From: Datnioides undecimradiatus
Lineage: Eukaryota; Chordata; Actinopteri; Lobotiformes; Datnioididae
Assembly: GCA_008933995.1 (NCBI GenBank)
Contig: WARS01000031.1
Location: 958,001 to 1,022,000, forward strand
DNA: 64,000 nucleotides
Direction: 5' to 3'
The notes under the pieces were generated by a model. The model ran no database searches, had not been told where the DNA came from, and worked only from the letters and a program-made list of their open reading frames with translations. Of this stretch, positions 1 through 11,276 are shown piece after piece (the first letter of the stretch is position 1; every line of letters begins with the position of its first letter). The position numbers and the translations under genes were made by a program.

Positions 1-3000
1 CAATGAGATTATAGTTAGTGGAGAGCAGCCTGTTGTATATGGGCTGGTAGGACTGAAGGTAGCTGAAAGCTGAAAACACTGATGTTATTAACAAAGAAAA
101 AAAATCAAATGGACAATAGCTTCTACTGTGCCAAATGGATATGCTATAGGATGATGGTTTAGTATTTATATAGTTAGCTCCAGAACTTGGAAGATATGTA
201 ATTTCACACAATGACCCACCTGCTATCTCTGTTTTGCGTTTAACACTTCAATTTTATGCCTTACTTGTTTTCTCTTTGCATTTTCCGTACATCCTTTGCC
301 ATGCATCCAGCCCCTGTCCTATCACCTAGCTTTCAGGATTTTGTCCCTTTAGGCTCTTCCTTCATTTCACCCTCCTTCACCTTTCCTTTATCTTTATTTT
401 CAAAGTCTTTTTTGCTTCTCCCTCAGCTCTGCTCCGCATTTGATTTATCTGGCTTTTTTTGGCAGTTCCCCTCTCTCCATTTTCTCTTCTCTCCCTCTCT
501 CTTCATGAAAGGTTTATAGAGTAGACAGGAGAGGCACATCTCGGGTGCTACTGATGGAAGAGACTGCAGGACATTAGCTTGATGATGTCAGAGCAATTTT
601 TTCTCCCCACTCATGACTGAGAACAGTGTAAGACCTGATGTTCAATCTTTTCTTTTTCCATGCATCCTTTTCATTCTTGTTGGCATTTCCCTCCCCAGTC
701 TCCTTCTTCAGTCTCCATCGCATTTCTCACCCTTTTGCCCTTTTTTAAATTTCCCAAATAATTACTGTCTATCTTTCTGTCCATGGTGGTCTCTCAAAAG
801 GAGCCAATCACTATTACAGCAGAGATTAAGGTCCGGTGAAACCAGACTGACAACATATTCTGCAGAGATGCCATCATAACATTACAAAAACTAACTCTTG
901 AGAACTGAGAAGCAACTTCACATCCCTTCCTTGAATGATACAAACAGGAAAAGGGAAAATACCTGTCCTCATCTCTTTCTAAGGAAATCTTTGGTACTTT
1001 TGACCTGAAGATGAAAAAACAGCAACGTCAATTGACTCATAGCCCTTACACTATGTTCTTTCAGGTTGTGTGGGTGAGCCCGGTCAATGTTCAGCTGTAT
1101 GAGGCAGAGGTGTGGAGAGGGCTCATGAGAGCAGTCCAGCTGTGTTGATTAGCACGGTTTGTGTTTTTTGGCTAATCAGCCTCTTTCAGGCAGTGGTATA
1201 CTGGACCTCAGATGGCTGCTGCACACAAGTATGGATGTCCACGCTAGGCATGTTGGATGTTGTTTTATAGAATGCTGGAGGTGTAGTTTGTTAACTGTGT
1301 TACAGTTCACTATTAGCTAGCAAAAGCTGGTACATTCACGTGACCTTAAGTCCGACATCCAGCTTTGAATCACTCTGACTCTCTATATTTGCTCAGTTTA
1401 CCCACTTTTCAACGTTGAAATTAAAATTCTTTCCTATCCACTTTCAATGAGTCAGGATACAGAACCTTTTTGCATCTTGACTTAAGCAGTGTGTGTGAGC
1501 ATGTTTTGACAGAGCTGTCAGCAGGACATGGTCAGTGAGCAGACTGTCATGTCTGTGGTTTGGTTCAAACCCCTCTGGTGACATCTGCTCAAAGTTCACA
1601 CTCTTCCAGAATCTTCCAGTACTTCTTCCTGAGAAGAAACCTTATCCAAGACAATCGTTCCAGCTACAGCAATATCACTGGTCAAGGTCCACATTCATTT
1701 GCCTCAACTGAACTACTTGGTTCATGGTCTGACTCCAATCCCGTTGCCTGGCTCTGCCACAAGACTTTTAAAATCGAGTTGATTTTGAAATTTGGTTACA
1801 TCACACAAGAGGAGAATCTTCCCAGATTTCCTTTTTTCTCACAGGACAAGATATAAAAAAAGTGTTGCATCACACACCACAGGATATTGATAATATTACC
1901 TTACATGATCTCAGAGGGAGACTGACATGTTATATTAACTTTCTGTCAATGTGGGTTTTGTGTTCCAAAGTAAGAACTAAACATGAGAGTCTAGCTATCA
2001 GTTTTAATATCAATAAGCGGTAGCATGCTAGCTCATTTTAGTCCCAAGGCCTAGTCTGTAGGCAACTCATTCATACAACAGCTGTCTGTTTCTTCATGGT
2101 CGCCATTTAAAAGGTCTTCAGTTTCTGTAGTTACATCTATGCTTGTCTTAAATTGGTGCTGTGTGGAAAGTATAAAAGTAATCATCCAGGTTTTTAATCA
2201 AACATGTTTGAATTTATCAAATTTATGATGAGTCTTTGAGAGGGAGGGATGAGACTGTCCCAGACCAGATTTCTTCTATGATTGTTGGGAATCTGCTGCT
2301 TTTGAACATTGATTAGTCTGAAAACCTCTTATTGTAGGTCCAGCTTTATGAGAGCAGTGCACAGAAAGTTTAACAGTGATGTTTTGCAATTAAAAATAAA
2401 CAGATATAACTACTTACAAAAGGTGGCCATTTAGCATGAAGTTGCGTTGCTGTGTGGGTTGGATGGAAAATATTTGTGAGGAAAATATTTGTTTGTGTCT
2501 GTGTTGAAGGCTGCAAAATATCAAACCAAATAAAAACCTATAGGTGGAGAGCTAGACGATCCGAGAGGATTAATTATGAACTTGGTGGAGACCTAAAAAA
2601 GTGCCACCATGTTCAGACAATGGGAAGGGTACTGCAAGAGAGAACAGGTTAGGGAACAGAAAGGGAACTGTTTGAACAATACATTATAGCTAACCAAGCA
2701 GAATACAGGGTTGTCACAAACATAAACACAGAATAAAGCCATAATGTACTCACTAGTGAGAAAGCAGTGAAGCTGGAAATAATGTGCACTGGAAACAGAC
2801 TCTTTGGCTAAAGACTAACCAACTGACAAACTTAACCATTGACCAAGAAATCATATGGCCTGTGGGGGTGGCAATACAACAGGAATAAATTCATCAGTCT
2901 GATGTATGCAAAACAAGCAGAATATGCTCTGCTGATAAGGGCGGCCAGATATGTTGAGTGCCAACAAGAACACAGTGAGCATTGTCAATGCTACTGCCAA

Positions 3001-3164
3001 GGATGAGGACCAGAGCAGAATCACTCTCGCAGCCCCAGTCTCTAGTGGGTCTCAAAAATGGGAATAGGAGCTCATACCTGCACAGGCTCCAGGCAAGCTG
3101 TTACAAAAGATAACCAAATGTTTTGGTTATCATGTTGGCCTTTCACTTATTCAAAGTGAATGAG
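1..3164. other. Non-coding stretch, CT-rich at its start
   Basis: I see no supported gene here. About 250-520 and 640-790 are pyrimidine-rich on the + strand, which keeps short frames open, but their translations are Leu/Phe/Ser/Pro strings without domain character. Other frames in this stretch (for example around 1560-1856) have no recognisable motif and no convincing splice sites. A diverged dispersed repeat lies at 1072-1180 and is listed separately. Nothing else is identified. Confidence 0.6.
1072..1180 (+). repeat. Diverged dispersed repeat, copy A
   Basis: This segment aligns without gaps over about 90 bases with 58007-58096. By hand count 61 of 90 positions are identical, including an exact 12-mer GGCTCATGAGAG and a shared TTGATTNGCAC and GGCTAAT further on (one 1-nt gap). 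I do not recognise the family. It is most likely an old non-autonomous transposable element, since the two copies lie 57 kb apart in the same orientation. Confidence 0.6.
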
Positions 3165-3695
3165 TTCAAATATCCTGGGGTGTTGTTTTTGAACGGGGTT
3201 AAAATAGTGTGAGATCGACAGGCATACTGGTGTGGCATTGTCAGTAATGTTTGCATTGCTGCCACACCAGTACACCTGCCAGTAATGTAATGTGGTAAAG
3301 AAGAATCTGTGTTGCAACTCTCACCTCTGGCATCGAGCTTTGGGTTGTGACCAAAAGAATGACACTGAAGCCAACATGAGTCTCGGTTACAAAGTTGCTG
3401 AGCCTCTGCCTCCATGGTATGGAATTTAGACATGGAGGTAAAACCAAATTTTTTATGAGTTGAAAGGAGCCAGTTGAGGTGGTTCAGTCATCTGATAAGG
3501 ATGCCTTCTGGATGTCTTGAAAAGACTAGTGGGATTATGTATCCCATCTTGCCTGGAAATGTTTCAGGATCCCCCAGGAAGAGCTGAAGAATGTGTTGAG
3601 GGAATGATATCTGGCCTACCTAATCTGTTGCCACTGTCAATGAGACGGACCTGGATATGCAGCAGAAAATGGATGGGTGGATGAATAGAAATAAC
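3165..3695 (+). mobile_element. Rex3-type LINE, decayed 3' end
   Basis: This is the last part of a Rex3 non-LTR retrotransposon (RTE-like clade, teleosts), inserted on the + strand. The reading frame is broken by stops and frameshifts, but the order of conserved blocks is clear. EFKY.GVLF lies near 3165, LWVVTKR near 3340, SQLRWFSHLIRMPSG near 3468-3512, and IPQEELKNV near 3572-3600. The end runs into GGATGGGTGGATG at about 3670-3685, the degenerate GATG-type tail of this family. The 5' part (endonuclease and most of the reverse transcriptase) is missing, as expected for a 5'-truncated copy. It cannot be active. Family assignment is by recognition, not by search. Confidence 0.93.
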
Positions 3696-3869
3696 TAAGT
3701 GGCTGGGTGGGTACAGAGTACATGTACTGTATGGGCAGTCCTGTGTAGGTTTTGTAGGTTGGTCCTTCCAAAATAATTCTTTCTATGTATCTATCTATCT
3801 GTTATCTGGCTCATTCACTTCTGTTATTACTTTTACGATTGTAACTCTAGTGTAACCTCAAAGTATTTC

Positions 3870-3893
3870 CTATGAAAGCAGCATACCTATTCA
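3870..3893 (+). repeat. 24-bp near-exact repeat, copy 1
   Basis: This 24-bp segment (CTATGAAAGCAG then CATACCTATTCA) recurs at 5192-5215 with a single G/A difference. The two copies bracket the dispersed repeat at 4553-5000. Either both belong to the same unrecognised repeat or a local duplication occurred. Confidence 0.6.
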
Positions 3894-4247
3894 AAACACC
3901 AAAGTGTTGTACAGAACTGAGATTAAAAAAAATATAAAAATATTTAATCTCACTATCTATTTCAGTTATTCCAAGTACAAATAGTAATTGCATGTTCTTG
4001 TTATGTGATTTATTTTGAATTGGCCTTTTTTGTTTTTAGCCACTTTCAAGCCACGATAAGCCTTTCAGATACAGGGATAATCTTTTCCGATCAGATGAAA
4101 AAACAAGCGCTAACAAGAAGAACTCATAGATAAAACCAAAACCAATCCAACAGAATGATATTTTAACATTGGTACATGTTGTAAGAGCGGGATCAAAAGA
4201 GAGCAATCTAATCCTTTAGGCGTTTTGGGCAGCTGTTCAACTATGTT

Positions 4248-4268
4248 CTCTTTCCTCTCTCTCTCTCT
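4248..4268 (+). repeat. Short CT-rich tract
   Basis: A short TC microsatellite-like run, TCTCTTTCCTCTCTCTCTCT, followed by a GTG-rich stretch at about 4290-4318. The longer frame that crosses it on the minus strand (4110-4523) has no domain character. Confidence 0.7.
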
Positions 4269-4552
4269 TTTTGCTCTCTGCCACACACATGTATGCTGTG
4301 GTTGTGTATGTGTGTGTAAAATTATATTTACATGAATTGATAGTACATACAGAAAGCTGTCTTCTCTGATCATGTTGACACGGCAGGCTACAAGAGCACT
4401 GTTCATCAAGGACTGTAGGCTGGCAGATACTAATAGAGAAGCAGTGGGTTGTGACTTCCTCCAGTATTTACCATTCATGTCCCTATTTATCATCTGATTA
4501 TCCCCCAAAGCTCTGTCCTGCACTAATTAAATATGTTACAGCATTTAAAAAT

Positions 4553-5000
4553 AGCAGTGGTGGAAAAAGGTCCAGATCTTATAACACTGTGAGTACACTC
4601 CACCACATGTAAACGTCCTGCATTTAGAACCTCTCTTAAATAAAAGTATGTTAGTATTATTAGCAAATTTTACTTGAAGCATCAAAATGATGAAGGCTCA
4701 TTTTAACTACTCTAAATAATGTTAGGTAGTTTATTTTGCAACAGTTATCTAGATCAACAGATGATTGTTGCAGTCCCATGAGAACCATGTTTATCTAAAC
4801 AAGTCAACTTTTTTTATGAACTCAAGAGAGTTTTTCACCCATAAAGCAACAATCAATCTTTCATTAGATAAAATCAAAATTAAAAGATTTGGAGTCATAT
4901 GCTTTTCACTGGACAGGAAGGGTATGGAACTTAAAAGTAACTAAAGGTGTCAGACAAATGCAGTGGAGTAAAAGGTACTTGAGGCCTCATTTCAACCACT
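4553..5000 (+). repeat. Teleost dispersed repeat (GTGGTGGAA family)
   Basis: I recognise a very common teleost interspersed sequence. The left part reads AGTGGTGGAAAAAGGTCCAG, then GTAAACGTCCTGCATTTAGA and AATAAAAGTATGTTAGTATT. The right part at about 4937-4980 reads GTAACTAAAGGTGTCAGACA followed by AATGCAGTGGAGTAAAAGGT. The middle (about 4700-4930) is diverged or partly replaced. It is a non-coding, non-autonomous element. Its superfamily (probably a DNA transposon derivative) I cannot settle from the sequence. Confidence 0.82.
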
Positions 5001-5191
5001 GCTTGTGAGTCATACGAAAGCATGTCAGAAGAAAAAGTCTCCTTTTGCTCGGTTGGACTGTCAATACAATAACAGGTGCAATTTGCAATCAGTGTATGTG
5101 TGTATGTGTACGTATGAGTCAGATTCATTGTTTAAAGGTGGCATGCTCTGAATCCACAGTGTTTCTATTACCAAACCTGCTAAGTAACCAG

Positions 5192-5215
5192 CTATGAAAG
5201 CAACATACCTATTCA
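5192..5215 (+). repeat. 24-bp near-exact repeat, copy 2
   Basis: Partner of 3870-3893, same orientation, 23 of 24 bases identical, about 1.3 kb downstream. Sequence on either side is not obviously shared. Confidence 0.6.
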
Positions 5216-5987
5216 CCTCAACTACATCACCTCTAGAATAATTAGATACTGTACTAAGTTCTTATGAAAGTATACCAAACGATTAACTCATAGTTATGGA
5301 CAAAAGTAATACCCTGTAATACACTTGTCCTCTAATGCTAATGCAAGAGCGGAACACAGAACACACTGCATGTTGATGTCACAGATGAGTAGGTATATGA
5401 CTCTATGTTTGTTAGCAAGAAGGTAATTAACATTTCTTGCTGAAACTATGAAAATTCTAAAGGCTGCTGTTTGCATCTGCTTTGTTAACAATGACAAGCA
5501 CTACTGGTGTGTGTCTGGTTATGCATTCTCCATCCTGCTCTGTCAATTGCAATTTCAACAGATTGCATTTCCAACTTCAGGAGAATGACAGTTATCGACT
5601 ATTGCGGCAAATTTGAGGGGAAATTGAAATCTGATTGAAGAAACAAAACATAACACAATAAATATCCTGTAAGGACACTTACAGTTTCATTGGTAATAGC
5701 AATAACATATCATTATATAATAGTGAATTAGAGTTTCTCTCTAACTAATTGCTTTTCTGAGAAACAGACTGATGTGGTCACAATGTGTAGGGCTTTCAAG
5801 CTGGATCAAATATGTAGTTTCTTAGATAAGCGCTGAAATGACTGTAAATATTTGCTATTTTGAATTGCAGTTATTTGTTTAATAGGGTATTCATTTTTTG
5901 TGGTGTGTGACAGTAGAGACTGTTTCCTTCTAAATGTGTCTGTGCTTTTTTATTTTCATCATAATGAATTATTGCCAAAATTCAGCT
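5216..5987. other. Non-coding stretch
   Basis: No gene, repeat or regulatory signal is identified. A 67-residue minus-strand frame at 5294-5497 has no motif. The sequence is AT-rich and appears single-copy at this level of inspection. Confidence 0.55.
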
Positions 5988-6029
5988 CTTTATCCACAAT
6001 CTCAGCAGTTTCTGAGATTGTGGATAAAG
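5988..6029. repeat. Perfect 17-bp inverted repeat (hairpin)
   Basis: Left arm CTTTATCCACAATCTCA (5988-6004), 8-base loop, right arm TGAGATTGTGGATAAAG (6013-6029), perfectly complementary. A second outer pairing, TTCAGC at 5981-5986 with GCTGAA at about 6036-6041, extends the structure. It lies just downstream, on the minus strand, of the LINE relic at 6060-6310. It is more likely an inverted-duplication scar than an RNA gene, since 17 bp is short for a microRNA precursor. Confidence 0.8.
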
Positions 6030-6059
6030 GATTTTGCTGAATCCTAAATGCACTATTTT

Positions 6060-6310
6060 TCTTATAGAGGTAGAGTCCATTTTTTCGTCTTTAATTACTG
6101 TACTCCAGATTTTGCTGCCATACAGGAGGACAGGTTATGTAAAGCTTTCAAAAACTTTAATCCATATTATAATTGGGAGGTTGAGGCTGTAAAATACGGC
6201 TAGAGCTTTACTTCCAAATCAGTTAGAGCCTTGTTAAAATGCCCTAAAGCACTGTTTTCTGGACCAAAGTAAGGATATTCAGCCTTGTAGTCTGATGGGT
6301 TTTTTTAATG
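6060..6310 (-). mobile_element. LINE ORF2 fragment (downstream of RT), decayed
   Basis: Read on the minus strand, this shows the pattern found just after the reverse-transcriptase domain in teleost LINEs. GHFNKALTDLEVKL is encoded around 6207-6250, then, after a frameshift, SLNLPIIIWIKVFESF around 6140-6190, then LLYGSKIWS at about 6103-6129. The family form is roughly F..A...LK.KA ... PI.IW.K.FDS ... ALYGSE.W. At least one frameshift and stops are present, so it is a dead fragment. The LINE clade is not resolved. The hairpin at 5988-6029 follows it. Confidence 0.75.
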
Positions 6311-7117
6311 GAGTGTTGCACGCTACAACTCAAATATGGTTTTGAAGGTTAAGGGAAGATTGTGGACATGGTTAAATTGCAAAAATGTCAGCGTATGTGC
6401 TGGTATGAATTGGAACTAAATATGTTAAAGCCAAAAAATCAATCAAAATTAATTCCACCAGGTACATTGTACTAAATTTGTTATTAAGAAGAGCATAGAT
6501 AACATTGCTGTGAGTCCAAATTGTGTGTAGATTTCATGGTACAAGCTAAACTCTGAATGTGTGTTTGAATAGAAAGAATAGCAAATTAACAAACGGAGCA
6601 AAAACAATTCAAAGTCAATAAAAATGCATAAACCGAGTTAAAAAGGACGTGGATTCTGCAGTCACAATCAAAAAGGAAGAGGGTCTAAAGGGAGAGAATG
6701 AAACAGTGGGAATTAATTGGCTAACTATAAGACTTAAAAGACAACAGCACATATGTGGACACGGTGTATGTTGAAAATCAGGAACAGCTAAATGGTCTCT
6801 AATGGCTCAGTTGCTGCAAATCAACTGAAATGGCAATTTTATGTCAGTGCTGCATTGAGGTAAAACCTATGCGTGTCAATGGATTCCAACAATCCAGATC
6901 ACGGCATGCAAGTCTGAATTAGCATCATAATTCCTTAGAGTTGTAGTGGTTTAGTGTGATATATATTTACAGTCGCAGAGTCTTTCTTCTGGGATGTGCC
7001 ACATAATATGCCAAGAGACAGGTTTTAATTATGATCTCACCAGCATGCTGCATGTGCCTTGTGTTGGCTCTGATTAGTGCTTAGGGAATCAAGGCTGTAA
7101 TTGTTTGTGCTAAGCAA

Positions 7118-7121
7118 GTGT

Positions 7122-7153
<32 letters not shown>
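7118..7153 (+). repeat. (GT)n microsatellite
   Basis: About 18 GT units with one interruption (AT at about 7125). A typical fish dinucleotide repeat. Confidence 0.95.
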
Positions 7154-7301
7154 CTCAGTGATGAGAGTGGTTGGTCACCCATAGGGCTTATGTTTCTACT
7201 CTGAACAGAGGAGAAGTGATTTATTTGCTCAGGGCCACACTGTGCGTCCAATCAGCATCAAGCACCCTAGGGTGACACCATCATGGTCATCTCTTCTGCA
7301 G

Positions 7302-7541
7302 GAAATGATGCAAGCTCCACTGAATTACATAGGGTGTGAGACCAATAAAATGGGGCCTATTCGTGTCACAGCATCAGATAAGGACCGGCTTCTGGATGCA
7401 TTGCAGCAATTACTGCAGGCCTGCGCTCCACGGCTGTGGAATTGGGAAATGATCATCTGTGAAGCACAGCAGAGTACCATTGCCTCCAGCACAATAACTC
7501 AACATGTCCACTTGGCTATGTCAGCTCTGCATGGAGAGAAT
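7302..7541 (+). other. Candidate 240-nt exon or conserved element, unrecognised
   Basis: A good 3' splice site (CATCTCTTCTGCAG ending at 7301) is followed by 240 nt that stay open in phase 0. They end at GAGAAT before GTGAGG at 7542. The length is a multiple of three. The peptide (EMMQAPLNYIGCE... with DKDRLLDALQQLLQACAPRL in the middle) has mixed composition and is not low complexity. I do not recognise it. The donor's exon side is weak, and the frame is already open upstream of the acceptor (from about 7242). It could equally be a conserved non-coding element or chance. Confidence 0.2.
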
Positions 7542-9992
7542 GTGAGGGATACAAAAAGAGAAAGAGAAAGAACAGATTAGAAGGAAGTGTAGAAAAATAA
7601 AAGAAAGAATAAAGATTAATGCCATAATGAAACTTTGTGTTTTTAACACATTATCTGATAATTATTAGTCTAGAAAAAAGTACCTACAGATTAATGCAAG
7701 TGGCATGATGTCAATAATTTAACTAAAGAAGCGGTGTGAACGGATGGAGAGAAAGTATTGTTGGCAGTAAGGCAATGCGTAAAATCGTTTCCTGAACCAG
7801 GACGTGGCTAAGTGGAAGAGATGATAAGGTCCTATACTGGACACTGCTTTGAGTAAAGACAGAATCTGGAGTGATCTTTTAAGACAGAAGGACTAATGGA
7901 GAGAAATTAGCATCTTGGTCAGTGTATCTGCAGTTGGGTTCAGAGATAAGATGAGAGTGAACATGCGTAAGGAGAACACAAAGGGAAAATGGTGACTTTT
8001 AAATATTGAGTTACAGCTGCATGAAGAGAATAGATACATAAAGAAGAGCTGGAGTAATGAGGTAGATGTCTATTTGTATCACCGGAGACAAGATGGCCAG
8101 CTATCTGCAATTCCCCGCCTTTATTGCTGCACATTGGTTGATGCCAGTATGATCTCATCCCCCAGTGGAAAGGTATGTGCAGTGTTTCTGACAGGCTAAC
8201 ATCCCCCCTGTCGGAGAGGGTTGGTGGGTGCACAAAGGGGGGCGCAGTTGGAGAAGGTCTTAGGTCAATGACTGTATTAGACACACTGATTGATCCTGTG
8301 GAGAAAGGTGCCATCACGCCTAATTAATGAGCGAGCGAGATGGTTATGTGGGGTGGCCCTCTTTCACTGACCTGGAAAGGGAGACATGAGGGGAGAACAC
8401 TGTGGCTGAATGTGAGACAGAGGAAAACTAATGATCTGTTTATGCATTTATATAGTACGCTGAATACCCATGGAATTATAGTATTATTAAATATTACTAC
8501 AGCAATTGAACGCATAAGTATGTAAGTACATGAAGATGTGACCACTGACCTGTAGAAGGAGGGCAGAGAAAGCCAATATAACTGTAGGTACTTTCATATG
8601 AATGTAATCCATTTAAGCAATACAGACTCTATACAGGAACATGCAATTCAGGGGACTTTTAGGCAATATAAACCTTTTATGACAGTATGTTGTGCTATTC
8701 ATGTCCATTAATTTTACACTGGTGAGTGTTTCGCTTTGAAGCCTGCAAAACTCAAACAAAGACTTGATCCCGATACATTCCTTTGTGTATAATAGCGTAT
8801 ACACACTGAAAAATACAACAGTTTTCAGTGAGCGGCTAAGTTAACTGAAACGCTGTTTTCACCGAGACTATAACACATCTGCTTTTAAGATTTCATGAGG
8901 CAGTGTCTCTTATGGGTTGCAATGTCTCTGGATCGTTTCACTTTTCAAGTCCGCTTCGCATCTAGTAAGCGAGAACGTCTGGGCTGAGTGTGTTTGCTTG
9001 ACAGGGGCAATCTGGCTGCGTGTGGGCACTGATGGCATTTATGTGTACATTTTCAGGATGTGTTAGGGAAACCTAGCAGAAAGATGTTCCGGTACAGACA
9101 GAAATGGAGCTTTCTCAAGGCTTCAGAAGAGATGGGTAAATGATTGGACAGAAAAGAGAGAACAAGGCAAGTGTAGAGACATTACACTGTGACCTTCCTT
9201 GGTTTCTTACTGATCAAACATTATTCTGTAATAAAAACAGCACACAAGGTATAAGCTATAGAGTAGAGATCAACAGGGCAAGGAACCATGAGCAGTCAGA
9301 CAAGTGGACAATCAAGGTGTGAATGAACGTAATTAGAAGAGAAAACAAAGAAAACAGTTAAAATCATAACTCAAACTGTGTGTTGTAAATGTTCATTACA
9401 TTTTGCAGGGTCACCTCATGGTTCAGCTTTGACCTGCTGTAATTACCGTAGTTGTGCATGCCTGTGTTTGCCTATTCTTCTGGAGGAAGTCTTCTGAAGG
9501 TGATCCTTATCCAGTGCCATAGGTTCAGCAGACATTAAGGATCTGTGCTTTCTTTCTAAGCAGTGTGGAGAGGAAACAGTGTAATGCATCTGACTTTGAT
9601 GTGCAACACCAGGGCTCGTGTTCACATTCTCACATCAACAATTAATGTTGCCTTGCTATATCAATATTTAATCATGACATCCATAAGCCTAACCAATGGT
9701 TTTAGTAGCCTAACTTTACCCATATTGTCATTTCTATGAACGTAAACGGGAACAGTTTTGCAGACTGCACAGTATGATGTAACTAAAATATTAGTTACTT
9801 TGTTCACATTGGATTGTCTTGGTGTCTTCAACCAGCATCACTGTACGCTGAGATGTTATCATATTATACTATAACAGTGGCCACAGCTTCAAACAACCAG
9901 GTCATAAAAAAAAATGTAATTTTCCTTTAATTTACAGCTGTGCGTTCTCAGGTCAGATCTCAGCCTCGGTTTGGTGGCCTGACCCCTGATTC

Positions 9993-10010
9993 ATAACAGA
10001 TATCTGTTAT
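9993..10010. repeat. 18-bp perfect palindrome
   Basis: ATAACAGATATCTGTTAT is its own reverse complement. It is isolated, with no flanking repeat recognised. It may be a dimeric factor site or chance. Confidence 0.6.
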
Positions 10011-11157
10011 ATGTTGACATAAATCCCATCTATTCTCAACAGTGCAGGTAGTGAACATAGAAAACAGGTGCATGTCACCTCAGAGACCAGATTCAATTCC
10101 CCTGCCTCCCAGTTCCAACTGTCAGAGATTGTTTTTTTCTTTTTTATCTTCTGCTTCTCCTCTTCTCTTTACGCCTGAATCATTTGTCTTAGATTGATCT
10201 TTGCTTTTGCTACTCATTTCTCCCGAGGGGTTTTGGGGGGAGGGGACAAACGACTCCAAATTCAGTCATTCTCAAAATAAGAATATAATTTATTCTCTCA
10301 GGAGGAAAGCCAGTTGCGAGCTTGAAGTTTCTCCTCTGGGCTCTCAGAGCAATAATGGCCAGAATTATAAATTCTGCCTCATTTTAATGCCACAGTTTTT
10401 ATTGTACCCTGTATACACATTTGTTTATGGTCTTACTTTGTTCCTAATATAGATGCTATTTACAGTTTATTTATGACCAATAGAAAGAGATGGCCCCCTA
10501 GTTGTTCTGCCGTCACCTGCTGCTTACCCATGCAAAAGCGATTTGTTACACGAGTGTCACATGATATCCAGCATATACAGCATACCTTTGAGGGTTGTCT
10601 GCTTAAGATGAAGTGAGGAGGGTGATTTGAATGAAATACCAAAGGTGGCCTCAGGTGCATGCAGAGTTTCGGGGAATCTTTGCTCTTAAAAGTGTTAAAT
10701 GAAAATGTGAAAATTAACATATGATTGACAATACAATTAGGATTTTCTTTTACAAACTGATGTAAAAACATGAAATGTTTCTAACTGAGTTCTAAAATTA
10801 TAGGTTTTAGAAGCACAACTGGGGCTGAATGGGCAGTTCTTTTCTCACTCTACTGGGCAGCTTAAAGGTGACATGCTTCTGATATTCAACAGGGACAGAC
10901 TCTCATTATTGCCTATGTTGGGACCTTGCAAGTAACCTCACATTGCAATTACTCACACCAGCCTTAATTATCTCATTATGAAAGCCAATTCATCCTTCAT
11001 ACAGCTCTTCACAGAGTGAAAAAACAATCCAAATTCATGGTGAAAATAAGGTGAAAGGTGGATTTTTGAATAATCCCAAAAGATATGACAAAAAAATGAG
11101 TTCTTTCTAACTGTATCCCGCTGCCCGTCTCTCTCTTTTCTCTCCCTCCCCTCTTAC

Positions 11158-11276
11158 CTGGTTGGTTGTCTCACTTGCTGACAGGAACTGTCGAGTGAGT
11201 GATCTCTCCTGCAGCAGACGCTGGTGACGCCTCATCAGACTTCCAGCAAGCCCTGTGGCCCCTGATGGCGCCACAG
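11158..11276 (-). other. Candidate 119-nt exon, minus strand, unrecognised
   Basis: On the minus strand the segment ends in ACCAACCAG followed by GTAAGAGGGGAGGG. That is a near-ideal 5' splice site with downstream G runs of the kind that enhance splicing. It begins after CCATCCACCCAG, a moderate 3' splice site, and an in-frame TGA sits just upstream. The open frame encodes a peptide including GLAGSLMRRHQRLLQERSL and then TRQFLSASETTNQ. It is basic and serine-rich, with codon use that looks coding (many C/G third positions) in an AT-rich neighbourhood. The implied phases are 1 at the start and 0 at the end. I do not recognise the protein, and no neighbouring exon on this strand was found. Confidence 0.3.

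Larger units (their letters stand above)
6311..11157. other. Non-coding stretch between LINE relic and exon candidate
   Basis: No convincing gene. It holds a GT tract (7118-7153), a weak exon candidate (7302-7541) and an 18-bp palindrome (9993-10010). The short frames on both strands (for example 7940-8317 minus and 10460-10771 minus) lack recognisable domains. No transposable element is recognised. Confidence 0.5.

Noticed and set aside
1555-1600. tRNA-like B box (GGTTCAAACCC) suggesting a SINE
   Set aside because: No convincing A box at the right distance and no tail. The motif alone is too short.
4110-4523. 137-residue minus-strand frame
   Set aside because: Crosses CT- and GT-rich tracts, low-complexity Arg/Glu, and no recognisable family.
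10225-10248. G-quadruplex near GGGGTTTTGGGGGGAGGGG
   Set aside because: Three runs only, no fourth within a normal loop length.
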